From the NCBI GenBank assembly GCA_002473165.1, contig DKSD01000088.1, positions 4,175 to 68,174 of the forward strand: a stretch of DNA of 64,000 bases. Direction: 5' to 3'. The stretch's first letter is position 1. Each line of letters opens with the position of its first letter. The translations under genes and the position numbers were made by a program. The notes beneath the pieces were generated by a model, which saw only the letters and a program-made list of their open reading frames with translations, was not told the origin of the DNA and did no database searches. This document shows, piece after piece, positions 34,346-41,965 of the stretch. Source of the DNA: Succinatimonas sp. UBA7265 (GTDB lineage Bacteria; Pseudomonadota; Gammaproteobacteria; Enterobacterales; Succinivibrionaceae).

Positions 34346-35683
34346 TTACAGGTGCAGTTCTGCAAGCGAGGCCTTGAAGGCGTCGATGAAGAAGTCAGCG
34401 TCGGCATGGTAGAAGCGCAGAGGCGGGCGGATCTTGAGGACGTTGCCGTCAGGGCCGGCGGCGCCGGTGAGCACGTGGTGGGCCTTGAGGCGGTTGAGCA
34501 CCAGCGTGGCGCTTACCGGATCCGGCTCTTTGGTTCCGCGATCTTTGACCATCTCCAGGCCGGTGAACAATCCGGTGCCGCGGACATCGCCAATCACCGG
34601 GTGATCGGCCATTAGGGCGCGCAGGCCGTCCCTGAGATAGTTACCGGCATCGGAGGCGTTTTCGATGAGCTTGTCTTCTTTTAACACTTCAAGCACGGCG
34701 GTGCCTGCCGCAGCGGCGCCCGGAGTGCCGCCGAAGGTGTTGAAGTAGCCGGTGGAGCGGGTGAGCGCCTCGATGATCTCAGGCCTGGTCACGGCCGCCG
34801 ACATCGGGTAGCCATTGCCCATAGGCTTGCCCATGGTGACGATGTCAGGCAGCACATCGTGGCGCATAAAGCCCCACATCATGCCGGTGCGGCCAAAGCC
34901 CGGCTGCACCTCGTCGGCGATGTAAAGGCCGCCGCGGCGGTGCACTTCGTCTACAGCCTCTTTGAGGAAGCCTTTGGGATCGGCGAACACGCCGTCTGAG
35001 GAGAATATGTCATCGACGAGCATCGCGGCGAACTTGATCCCGTGGGCTTCCATGTCATCTATGGCTTCGCGCACGGCCTTGGCAAAGTTCGGGCCGACTT
35101 CCTCAGGTTTCTGGCGGTAAGTGTCAGGGGCTGGCACGAGCCTCACAAAATCCGGCACCTTCCTGCGGGTGGTGGACGGCGAGACCATGGTCGTGAGGTA
35201 TGAGTCTCCGTGGTAGGCGCCTGAGGTTACGATAAAGCCGGTGCCGCCGGTGAAGTACATGGACATGCGCAGCGCCAGATCGTTGCTCTCAGAGCCGGTG
35301 CAGGTGAAAGCCACGTTCGTCAAAGGCTTGGGGAAGGTAGCCAGCAGCTTTTCGGCGTAATCGTCCACGACAGTGTTGAGGTAGCGCGTGTGGGTGTTGA
35401 CCTGGCGCAGCTGCGCGGAGACGTAATCGGCGACGCGCGGGTGGCCGTGGCCGATGCAGGCGACGTTGTTGTAGCAGTCGAGGTATTTCTCGCCTTTAAC
35501 GTCGTAAAGGTAGCAGCCTTCGCCTTTTACCACTTCAAGCGGCTCTTTGAAAAAGAGCACCGCCGCCGAGCCGAAGAGCTTGAGCCGGCGCTCGGTCTCC
35601 TTTTTGATCTCGCCCTGTAATTTAGGGAGATCTTCAGAGGGGGTGAAGGCGTTCATGGAAAGGATCGATTTTAATTCAGCCAT
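34346..35683 (-). CDS. Class III PLP enzyme of the AGXT2L/PbfA phospho- or ammonia-lyase branch
   Basis: This 445-residue fold-type I PLP enzyme has CYNNVACIGHGHP, TGSESNDLALR, the PLP-Asp segment DEVQPGFGRTG, and the likely PLP-Lys in TMGKPMGNGYP, a set close to human ethanolamine-phosphate phospho-lyase (AGXT2L1) and to bacterial PbfA. Members of this branch remove phosphate and ammonia from phospho-amino-alcohols, or ammonia from 1-hydroxy-2-aminoethylphosphonate, instead of transaminating. The APH-fold kinases nearby favour the phospho-lyase reading; the PhnX cluster 2 kb away keeps the PbfA reading open. Its promoter has a box like those of the binding-protein genes. Confidence 0.8.
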   Translation of the reverse strand: MAELKSILSMNAFTPSEDLPKLQGEIKKETERRLKLFGSAAVLFFKEPLEVVKGEGCYLYDVKGEKYLDCYNNVACIGHGHPRVADYVSAQLRQVNTHTRYLNTVVDDYAEKLLATFPKPLTNVAFTCTGSESNDLALRMSMYFTGGTGFIVTSGAYHGDSYLTTMVSPSTTRRKVPDFVRLVPAPDTYRQKPEEVGPNFAKAVREAIDDMEAHGIKFAAMLVDDIFSSDGVFADPKGFLKEAVDEVHRRGGLYIADEVQPGFGRTGMMWGFMRHDVLPDIVTMGKPMGNGYPMSAAVTRPEIIEALTRSTGYFNTFGGTPGAAAAGTAVLEVLKEDKLIENASDAGNYLRDGLRALMADHPVIGDVRGTGLFTGLEMVKDRGTKEPDPVSATLVLNRLKAHHVLTGAAGPDGNVLKIRPPLRFYHADADFFIDAFKASLAELHL

Positions 35684-35734
35684 ATCAGACTCCTGTCTGC
35701 TTTCTTAGATGTCTGTGAGTAAGCTAACGCAAGA

Positions 35735-35752
35735 ATGTTGCACTTGCAACTA
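35735..35752 (-). promoter_or_regulatory. Operator-like box upstream of the PLP-enzyme gene
   Basis: GTTGCACTTGCAAC (35737-35750) is a perfect inverted repeat with a 2-nt centre. Read on the minus strand, TTGCAAGTGCAACATT lines up with GTGCAAGTACCACATT upstream of binding-protein gene 3, in the same orientation and 50-75 nt from the start codon. Confidence 0.45.
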
Positions 35753-35790
35753 TTGCTCACAAAAGATCCATAAACAATGCCCATGATGCA

Positions 35791-35819
35791 AAAAAATGCT
35801 GTTGCAGGTGCAACAGCAT
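35791..35819 (-). terminator. Rho-independent terminator of the tat operon
   Basis: A perfect 11-bp inverted repeat (35796-35819, ATGCTGTTGCA arms) lies past the tatC stop and is followed on the minus strand by seven T's. Confidence 0.85.
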
Positions 35820-35848
35820 GACAGGCAGACAAACAGGAACAAAAAATC

Positions 35849-36613
35849 TTATGCGGCGGCGCGCGCTTTGGCCGCGCCGGCGCGGCAGAACAGCGGCGCG
35901 ATGAACAGTCCGGATTCGTAAAGGGCGATGAGCGGCAGCGCCAACAGCAGCTGCGAGGCCACATCAGGCGGGGTGAGCACGGCGGCCACGCCCACGGCGG
36001 CCACGACGATGTATTTGCGAATGCGCTTTAACGTGGCAAGCTGCACCATGCCGGCCGCGGCCAGGGCCACAACGGCCACCGGGGTCTCAAAGCAGATCCC
36101 AAAGGCTAAAAACATTCTGATGCAAAAGCCCAGGTAGGCCTCCAGATCCGGGGCGAAGCTTACAGATGACGGTGCAAAAGAGGCGATCACCGGGAACACC
36201 ATCTTAAAGACCACGAGATAGCAGTACGCCACGCCGCAGGCGAACATCAGCATGGACGAGACGATCGTAAAGCAAAGCGCGCGGCGCTCGTTGCGGTAAA
36301 GGCCCGGTGCGGCAAAGGTCCACAGCTCCCAGACGGCAAAGGGCAGCGTCAGGCAGAACGAGCAGAAGAGCACGGTCTTAAGCGGGCCTAAGACCGGCGA
36401 GACGACACCGACGGCCAGAAGCTGCGTGCCCTCAGGGAGCACGGCCGTGAGCGGAGCGGAGAATGCCGTGAAGATCTCATCGGTAAAGGGCACGAGCGCC
36501 ACGGTTGCCACGATAAACAGCGCCAGGATCTTCAAAAGCCGCGAGCGCAGCTCGTTTAAATGGGCGCCGATGCTCATGGTTTCAGCGTTTGCGGCGGAAG
36601 CTGCACTTTTCAT
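35849..36613 (-). CDS. tatC: Twin-arginine translocase subunit TatC
   Basis: TatC is the membrane receptor that recognises twin-arginine signals. The 254 residues have the N-terminal HLNELRSRL motif, six membrane segments and the FCFETPV region with the conserved Glu. GGAGG 8 nt upstream supports the start at 36613. It overlaps tatB by 32 nt. Three Tat-signal binding proteins are encoded 5-11 kb away. Confidence 0.95.
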   Translation of the reverse strand: MKSAASAANAETMSIGAHLNELRSRLLKILALFIVATVALVPFTDEIFTAFSAPLTAVLPEGTQLLAVGVVSPVLGPLKTVLFCSFCLTLPFAVWELWTFAAPGLYRNERRALCFTIVSSMLMFACGVAYCYLVVFKMVFPVIASFAPSSVSFAPDLEAYLGFCIRMFLAFGICFETPVAVVALAAAGMVQLATLKRIRKYIVVAAVGVAAVLTPPDVASQLLLALPLIALYESGLFIAPLFCRAGAAKARAAA

Positions 36614-37010
36614 AGCTGTGTCCTCCGTGGCGGCGGGAGGCGCGCGAGGCTGAGCCTAACGCCGCTATCTGCGCGCGCAGCGCGTCGATCTCAGATTGCA
36701 GCGCCTCGCTTGAAAGCGCCGCGGGTTTGTAGGGCACGGTAAAGCGGGGCGCGGCGCTTTTGCCCGAAACGGCGGCGCCTGCGGCGGCGGCGAGATCGGC
36801 CCTGACGCTCTCCATGCCGTTTTTTAAGGGTTTGAGCGCGGCCGCGGCGGGGGCGGGATCTAACTGCGCTTTGAGATCGCGCAGCATGTTCATGCCGCGG
36901 CGCCACAGTTTCCCCGCCTCAAAGCACAGGTGCAGCGTGCTCCTGGGGCCTAAGACCGCCAGCGCGAACACCGCCGTCACGGCAAGCTCAGACATGCTTA
37001 TGTCAAGCAT
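36582..37010 (-). CDS. tatB: Twin-arginine translocase subunit TatB
   Basis: TatB works with TatC in signal recognition. The 142 residues have the N-terminal helix MLDISMSELAVTAVFALAVLGP and an amphipathic helix, then an Ala/Lys-rich tail. The Glu at position 8 and the Gly-Pro hinge are family marks; the tail is diverged. It sits between tatA and tatC. Confidence 0.88.
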   Translation of the reverse strand: MLDISMSELAVTAVFALAVLGPRSTLHLCFEAGKLWRRGMNMLRDLKAQLDPAPAAAALKPLKNGMESVRADLAAAAGAAVSGKSAAPRFTVPYKPAALSSEALQSEIDALRAQIAALGSASRASRRHGGHSYEKCSFRRKR

Positions 37011-37019
37011 GATCCGCCC

Positions 37020-37217
37020 TCAGTGCTCTTTTTGCTTGTCCGCAGGCAGCGCCTGGGGCGCGGCGTTCTGCGCTGCGTCCTCGGCGTTTATGCCTTCTTT
37101 GAAGCCCTTGATGGCCCCGCCTAAATCCTTGCCGAGGTTTTTAAGCCTGCCGGTGCCGAAGATCAGCGCGATGACTGCGAGCAGAATAAGCCAGTGCCAG
37201 ACTGAAAAAGCGCCCAT
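37020..37217 (-). CDS. tatA: Twin-arginine translocase subunit TatA
   Basis: TatA forms the pore. The 65 residues have the N-terminal membrane helix (WHWLILLAVIALIFG), the FGTGRLKNLGKDLGGAIKGFKEG amphipathic helix and a short polar tail. AGGAGG precedes the ATG. Its promoter region has a box like those of the binding-protein genes. Confidence 0.93.
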   Translation of the reverse strand: MGAFSVWHWLILLAVIALIFGTGRLKNLGKDLGGAIKGFKEGINAEDAAQNAAPQALPADKQKEH

Positions 37218-37267
37218 GGTGAGCCTCCTGAAAAGGTTTGCAATACTCTGTTACCAAAGTACCGCAC

Positions 37268-37280
37268 AAATGTGGGACTT
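37268..37280 (-). promoter_or_regulatory. Box upstream of tatA resembling the binding-protein boxes
   Basis: AAATGTGGGACTT (37268-37280) matches AAATGTGGTACTT and AAATGTGGAACTT found upstream of binding-protein genes 3 and 2, in the same orientation and about 51 nt before tatA. The downstream half of the palindrome (CAAACA against CACCA) is poor. Confidence 0.4.
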
Positions 37281-37386
37281 CAAACATCTGCACTGCCAAG
37301 GTGAGCGCTGATCTAAGGGAGGGAAAACGGGCACCAAAAAAGCGCTTTTAAACATCACCGGGTCACAGCGCGGGGTGCTTTGAGCC

Positions 37387-37415
37387 AAAAAAGGGATCAG
37401 GCAGGGCCTGATCCC
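37387..37415 (-). terminator. Rho-independent terminator of the phn operon
   Basis: On the minus strand a 10-bp stem (GGGATCAGGC / GCCTGATCCC) with a 3-nt loop is followed by six T's, past the last permease gene. The rest of 37218-37444 shows only the tatA promoter box. Confidence 0.85.
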
Positions 37416-37444
37416 CAAAGAGCCCAAGGCTCAGACAGAACCGT

Positions 37445-38281
37445 TCAGGCGCGAAAAAGGCGCTTGATCATCACAAAGAGGCGCTCGCAGGCGTAGGCCG
37501 TCAGGAAGACGAGCAGGATGGCCACTCCTGCCGTGCCATAGGCGTAGCCCTGCATGCTCGTGGCGATCACATAGCCCACGCCGCCTGCGCCAACCATGCC
37601 TAAGATTGCGCACTCTGAGAAATTCACCTCAAGGCGCATGCCGCACCAGGCGACGAGCTGCGAGAAGGAGGCTGGCAGCACGGCGTTAAAGAACACGCTC
37701 ACGCGCGAGGCGCCCGCGGCCTCCAAAGCTTCGAGCGTCTCCTCGGGGATGCTCTCAAAGCTCTGCGCGAAGGCCTTCGTGAAAAAGGCGGTCGTGTGCA
37801 CGCACAACCCGGCCACTCCGGCCTCAGGCCCCATGCCAAAGCACACGAGCATCAGCAGCACCCACACCGGGGTGGGCACGGCGCGCAGGAACGAGAAAAA
37901 CGCCTGAGTGAGCACTGACAGCACCGGCAGGCGCAGCACGTTGCGCGCGGCGAGCATGCCAAAGCAGATCCCCAAAAGCATGCTGTAGAGCAGCGCCAGC
38001 ACCGCGATGGCGATGGTCTGCAAGAGCGAGGCGAGCACGATGGAGAGTTCATTCGTGCTCAGGTGGCCGAGTTTCCAAAATATAAGCCCGATATCCGGGG
38101 TGCGGGAGAGCAGCCTGATCCAGTCTATGTCCAGGTACCAAAAAGAGAGCAGCGTCAGCACCGCGACAGCGCACATGAAGAGCGGCACGGCCGGGCGGCG
38201 CTCTTTGCATCTGATCCTGATGCGTTTGCGGCGGCTGAAGAAGAAAGATCCGCTGCTTAAGGGGTACTGTAAATCGCTCAT
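37445..38281 (-). CDS. phnE: Phosphonate ABC transporter permease, PhnE-like (second)
   Basis: This 278-residue permease has about six membrane segments and the loop EALEAAGASRVSVFFNAVLPASFSQ that docks on the ATPase. It is the last gene of the phosphonate operon and overlaps the other permease gene by 4 nt. Two different PhnE-type subunits per importer are common. Confidence 0.85.
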   Translation of the reverse strand: MSDLQYPLSSGSFFFSRRKRIRIRCKERRPAVPLFMCAVAVLTLLSFWYLDIDWIRLLSRTPDIGLIFWKLGHLSTNELSIVLASLLQTIAIAVLALLYSMLLGICFGMLAARNVLRLPVLSVLTQAFFSFLRAVPTPVWVLLMLVCFGMGPEAGVAGLCVHTTAFFTKAFAQSFESIPEETLEALEAAGASRVSVFFNAVLPASFSQLVAWCGMRLEVNFSECAILGMVGAGGVGYVIATSMQGYAYGTAGVAILLVFLTAYACERLFVMIKRLFRA

Positions 38282-39081
38282 TTGAGGATCTCCTTGCGAA
38301 TGCGGCCTGAGATCTGATCGACGATGATCACCATCGCCGCGACCATCAGGATGATCGAGCAGGCAATGCCGTAATGGAAAGTCTTGATGTAGGAAAAGAG
38401 CACGAGGCCGATGCCGCCGCCGCCGACCATGCCGACGATGGTGGAGGCGCGGATGTTGACCTCTATGCAGTAGAGGTACCAGGAGATAAAGCCTGACAGC
38501 CCTGCCGGCAGCACGGCGTGCACGACGCGCTCAGGAAAACTCGCGCCTGCGGCCAGCAGGCTTTCGACGCAGTCTGAGGACACGTCCTCCATCGTCTCGA
38601 TGAACGCGCGCGTCATGAAGGCAAAGCTCGTGATGAGCAGCGCCGTAAAGCCCACGCCCGTCCCGATCCCCAAAGAGGAGAACAGGATGAAGGCCCACAC
38701 GAGCGTGGGGATGTTGCGCAAAAACGTGGCAAAGCCGCGCACGAAGCGCGCCGCTTTGGGATAAGGCGAGATGCGCTCGCTGCCAAAGAGCGCCATGACA
38801 AAGGCCAACAGCGCGGCGGCCGTGGTCGAGGCCATGGCCATGGCCAGCGTCGTTAAAAACGCCTCGGCGATCACCTGGATCCTGCCGCTCTCCGGCAGGC
38901 GCGGCGGCAGGAAATCCTCGCTTAGAAATTTCCAGATCTCGCCGCTTTGGCCAAAAAACAGCGCCGGGGTAAAGCCGGTCAGCGCAGTTGCGATCACGAA
39001 CAGCAGCAGCACCGCGCCCAAAAACAGCGCGTAAAGGCGGCGCAGATCAGGGGAGAGTAGCGGAATTTTCCGGGACATCAC
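38278..39081 (-). CDS. phnE: Phosphonate ABC transporter permease, PhnE-like (first)
   Basis: This 267-residue PhnE-type permease has the loop ESLLAAGASFPERVVHAVLPAGLSG. Its start overlaps the end of the ATPase gene by 35 nt, so the two are coupled. It has about six membrane segments. Together with the second permease it forms the channel of the importer. Confidence 0.85.
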   Translation of the reverse strand: MMSRKIPLLSPDLRRLYALFLGAVLLLFVIATALTGFTPALFFGQSGEIWKFLSEDFLPPRLPESGRIQVIAEAFLTTLAMAMASTTAAALLAFVMALFGSERISPYPKAARFVRGFATFLRNIPTLVWAFILFSSLGIGTGVGFTALLITSFAFMTRAFIETMEDVSSDCVESLLAAGASFPERVVHAVLPAGLSGFISWYLYCIEVNIRASTIVGMVGGGGIGLVLFSYIKTFHYGIACSIILMVAAMVIIVDQISGRIRKEILK

Positions 39082-39850
39082 TGCCTCCTGTCATCAGGTT
39101 TTCGCACGCCGTGCCATAGATGCGCTCCGTGGCCGCGGCATCGAGCATTTGCGGCGTGCCGTCAAAGACGATGCGACCGTGCGACAGCCCGATGATGCGG
39201 TCAGAATAGCGCCGCGCCGCATCCAGCTGGTGCAGATTGACGATGCAGGCGATGCCGCGCTTTTTGGCCAGGCTCCTTAAGAGTTCCATGATGGTCTTGG
39301 AACTTGAGGGGTCAAGCGAGGCGATCGGCTCGTCGCACAGCAGCAGCCGGGGCTCCTGCATCACGGCGCGCGCGATCCCCACGCGCTGCTTTTGGCCGCC
39401 TGAGAGATCGGAGGCGCGGCTGTAGGCAAAATCCGCGAGCCCCAGTTCGTCCAAAAGCTCCAAAGCCGCGATCTTGTCGCTCTCTGAATACAGCCCCAAA
39501 AGAGCGCTCAGAGCGCCCATATAGCCAAGCCTGCCGTGGAGCGTGTTTTGCAGCACGCTCAGCTGGTACACGAGGTTGTAGTTTTGGAAGATCATGCCGA
39601 TGCCGCGCCGGGCGCTGCGCAGGCGGGAGCCGCGCAGATCGGAGATGCGCTCGCCGCCTGCGTACACCGAGCCTGAACTGATCGGGATCAGGGCGTTGGC
39701 CGCGCGCAGCAGCGTGGACTTGCCCGAGCCTGAGGGGCCGATCACCGACACGAACTCACCGCTGAGCACCTCAAAGGAGACGTCGTTTAAGGCGCACACC
39801 CCGTTGGGGTAGCGCTTGCACACGCGCTTAAAGCTCAGCACCGCTGCCAT
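39047..39850 (-). CDS. phnC: Phosphonate ABC transporter ATP-binding protein, PhnC-like
   Basis: This 267-residue ATPase drives phosphonate import. It has Walker A GPSGSGKST, a signature DLSGGQKQRVGIARA, Walker B LLLCDEPIASLD and the switch His (NLHQ). It lies 14 nt after the binding-protein gene. Confidence 0.88.
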   Translation of the reverse strand: MAAVLSFKRVCKRYPNGVCALNDVSFEVLSGEFVSVIGPSGSGKSTLLRAANALIPISSGSVYAGGERISDLRGSRLRSARRGIGMIFQNYNLVYQLSVLQNTLHGRLGYMGALSALLGLYSESDKIAALELLDELGLADFAYSRASDLSGGQKQRVGIARAVMQEPRLLLCDEPIASLDPSSSKTIMELLRSLAKKRGIACIVNLHQLDAARRYSDRIIGLSHGRIVFDGTPQMLDAAATERIYGTACENLMTGGSDVPENSATLP

Positions 39851-39864
39851 GATCCGATCCCGCC

Positions 39865-40797
39865 TTATTTGCCGTTTATGAGGTTGCTCAGATCGACGAT
39901 CGGCTGGTAGTCGGCCATGGAGGCTTCCACAAAGCGCGAGTGCGGCAGCTTGATCACATCGTCAAAGTATTTCTCGTTGTCGTATTTGACGAGGAAGTCT
40001 CTGAGCTTTTGGCGATCCTCGGGGCTGAGCTTCTCGGAGGCCACCATGCACTCTGAGGGGATGGGCGCTGATTTGAAGATCACGCGCACGCCGTCGCGCG
40101 GCGCGTTGCCGTGCTCGATCTCCGAGGCAAGGATCTGGTCTGAAATCGGGGCGATGTCAACATCGCCTTTGAGCACAGCCTGCAAGCCGGCCTGGTGGGT
40201 GCCGGAGAACGTCACGCCCGAGAAGAATTTGCCGTTCGTGTGCAGATCGTCGGAGCTGAGTTTGAGCTCAGGCAGCGCTTTCATGATCTCGGCTGAGGGC
40301 ACGAGGTTGCCTGAGGTGGAGCCCGGATCGACGAAGGCGATGGTCCTGCCTTTGAAATCCTTGATGCCGTTGATGTCTTTGTTGTCGGCTTTGACGATGA
40401 AATCCGAGTGGTAGACGGCGTTTTCCTTTTTGCCTTCGGCGGCCTTCATAACGATCGGCTCAAGTTTCGTGCGCTTAAGCCCCAGCGCCAGGGCCTGCGA
40501 ACCCATGTAAGCCATTTCGGCCTTGCCGGTGCGCAGCGCCTCGATGATGGCGTTGTAGTCCGTGGCGTGGATCTCGGCAACCTTGACGCCCAGATATTTG
40601 GAGAGATCGTCAGAGAGCCCTTTGCGCGCATCGGAGGCCGAGGCGGTCGACTCATTGGGCGCGTAGGCGATGGTGAACACCCCGTCGTCTCCGGCGATGC
40701 CCGCTGCGGCCTGATCTTTGTCGCCGCAGCCGCACAGCAGCGCGGCGCAGCCTGCGCAGGACATGAGTACGGCGGCTAATTTTTTAAACTTTTTCAT
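39865..40797 (-). CDS. phnD: Phosphonate ABC transporter substrate-binding protein, PhnD-like
   Basis: This 310-residue binding protein starts with a lipoprotein-type signal (CAALLCGC) and has the PhnD-like FTIAYAPNESTAS, AFVDPGSTSGNLVP, and HQAGLQAVLKGDVDIAPI segments. It would bring a phosphonate to the PhnE channel. The PhnD family also binds phosphite or phosphate. It lies 44 nt after the dehydrogenase gene. Confidence 0.87.
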   Translation of the reverse strand: MKKFKKLAAVLMSCAGCAALLCGCGDKDQAAAGIAGDDGVFTIAYAPNESTASASDARKGLSDDLSKYLGVKVAEIHATDYNAIIEALRTGKAEMAYMGSQALALGLKRTKLEPIVMKAAEGKKENAVYHSDFIVKADNKDINGIKDFKGRTIAFVDPGSTSGNLVPSAEIMKALPELKLSSDDLHTNGKFFSGVTFSGTHQAGLQAVLKGDVDIAPISDQILASEIEHGNAPRDGVRVIFKSAPIPSECMVASEKLSPEDRQKLRDFLVKYDNEKYFDDVIKLPHSRFVEASMADYQPIVDLSNLINGK

Positions 40798-40841
40798 TTT
40801 TGTCTTCCTTTGGCCTTATCAGACCTTTTCTTTGTCAAATA

Positions 40842-41963
40842 TCAGTAAATTTTCCGTAAAATCTGCAAAATGCCGGCATCCGTGAGGGCGGCCGGGTTGT
40901 TGTCCGCGCGCCCCTTGGTGATGCACAGCGGCGCGAGCGCCTCAAGATCTTCTTGCCGGGCGCCGTAATCGCGCAGGCGCGCGGGCGTGCCGGCGCGCGC
41001 GAGCATGCGGCCCGTCCACGCTGAGATTTCCTCCGGCGTTTGCATGCCTAAAGCATCAAGCAGCGCCGCGCGCTCGGGGATCAGCTCATAGTTGAGTTCG
41101 CACACCGGCCCTAAGAGCAGGCTTACCGCCACTCCGTGGGGGATGTGATAGCGCATGGTGAGCGGGTAGGAGATCGAGTGGCAGGCGGTTGTGCGCGTGC
41201 TGCTAAACGCCAGCCCCGCCGTGAGGCTGGCCTCTGACATGGCCTCGCGGGCCTTTGGATCTCCTGAGGTCAGGGCTTCCATGTTCCCGGTTATCTTGCG
41301 GACAGCCGAGAGCGCCAGGGCGCGCGAGACCGGATTGGATGCTTTGGCCCAGCAGCTTTCAACAGCGTGGCAGAGCGCATCCAGCGCCGAGGACACGGCC
41401 AAAGGCAGCGGCAGTTTTGCCGTGAGGCGCGGGTCGGCGATCGCGGCGCGGGCGTAGTTGTCCTCGCAGTCTATGGAGCGCTTTTTGCTCAGCGAGGGAT
41501 CCCACACCGTGGCCCAGCGCGTGACCTCGCTGCCGGTGCCGGCGGTCGTCGGAATGCCGATCCATGGGGTTTTCACGCGGCAAAAACGCTTTTTTTCTAT
41601 GGCATCGCGCAGATCCCCGGCGCTTTTGAGCTCAAGGCCGCGCAGCGCGCACAGCGATTTAGCCGCATCCATGATCGTGCCGCCGCCGACGCCGATGACC
41701 ACGTCAGGCTCAAACTGCTTCGTCTTGGCGTACAGCTCAAAGATCTGCTCTACGGTGGGGTTGGAGCAGGCAAAGAGCACACAGCTTAAAGAAAAGCGCC
41801 CGTCCTCGTCGAGGCCGCGGAACACCGGCAGCGCGCTGATCTCAGGCGACCAGATGAGCGCGAGCACCTTGCGGGCGTGCAGCGAGGAGAGGATCTCAGG
41901 CAGCATCTCAAGGCTGCCGGCGCCGACATAGCAGCGCACCGGATTGCAGTAGGCGTTAACCAT
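40842..41963 (-). CDS. Iron-containing alcohol dehydrogenase of the phosphonate cluster
   Basis: This 373-residue group III (Fe-dependent) alcohol dehydrogenase has the nucleotide motif GVGGGTIMDAAK, TTAGTGSE, and the metal-binding region ALDALCHAVES with HIPHG. Its place 2 nt downstream of phnX suggests it interconverts phosphonoacetaldehyde and hydroxyethylphosphonate. Known relatives in phosphonate clusters are phosphonoacetaldehyde reductases. Direction and substrate are inferred. Confidence 0.82.
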   Translation of the reverse strand: MVNAYCNPVRCYVGAGSLEMLPEILSSLHARKVLALIWSPEISALPVFRGLDEDGRFSLSCVLFACSNPTVEQIFELYAKTKQFEPDVVIGVGGGTIMDAAKSLCALRGLELKSAGDLRDAIEKKRFCRVKTPWIGIPTTAGTGSEVTRWATVWDPSLSKKRSIDCEDNYARAAIADPRLTAKLPLPLAVSSALDALCHAVESCWAKASNPVSRALALSAVRKITGNMEALTSGDPKAREAMSEASLTAGLAFSSTRTTACHSISYPLTMRYHIPHGVAVSLLLGPVCELNYELIPERAALLDALGMQTPEEISAWTGRMLARAGTPARLRDYGARQEDLEALAPLCITKGRADNNPAALTDAGILQILRKIY

Positions 41964-41965
41964 GA

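Noticed and set aside
34171..34407. Small minus-strand ORF of 78 codons overlapping the PLP-enzyme end
   Set aside because: It is made of the tandem AT-rich repeats plus the terminator; no ribosome site and no recognisable protein.
35796..35819. Perfect 24-nt palindrome considered as an operator
   Set aside because: It is followed by a T-run on the minus strand just past the tatC stop, so it is better read as the tat terminator, although its core resembles the nearby box at 35737.
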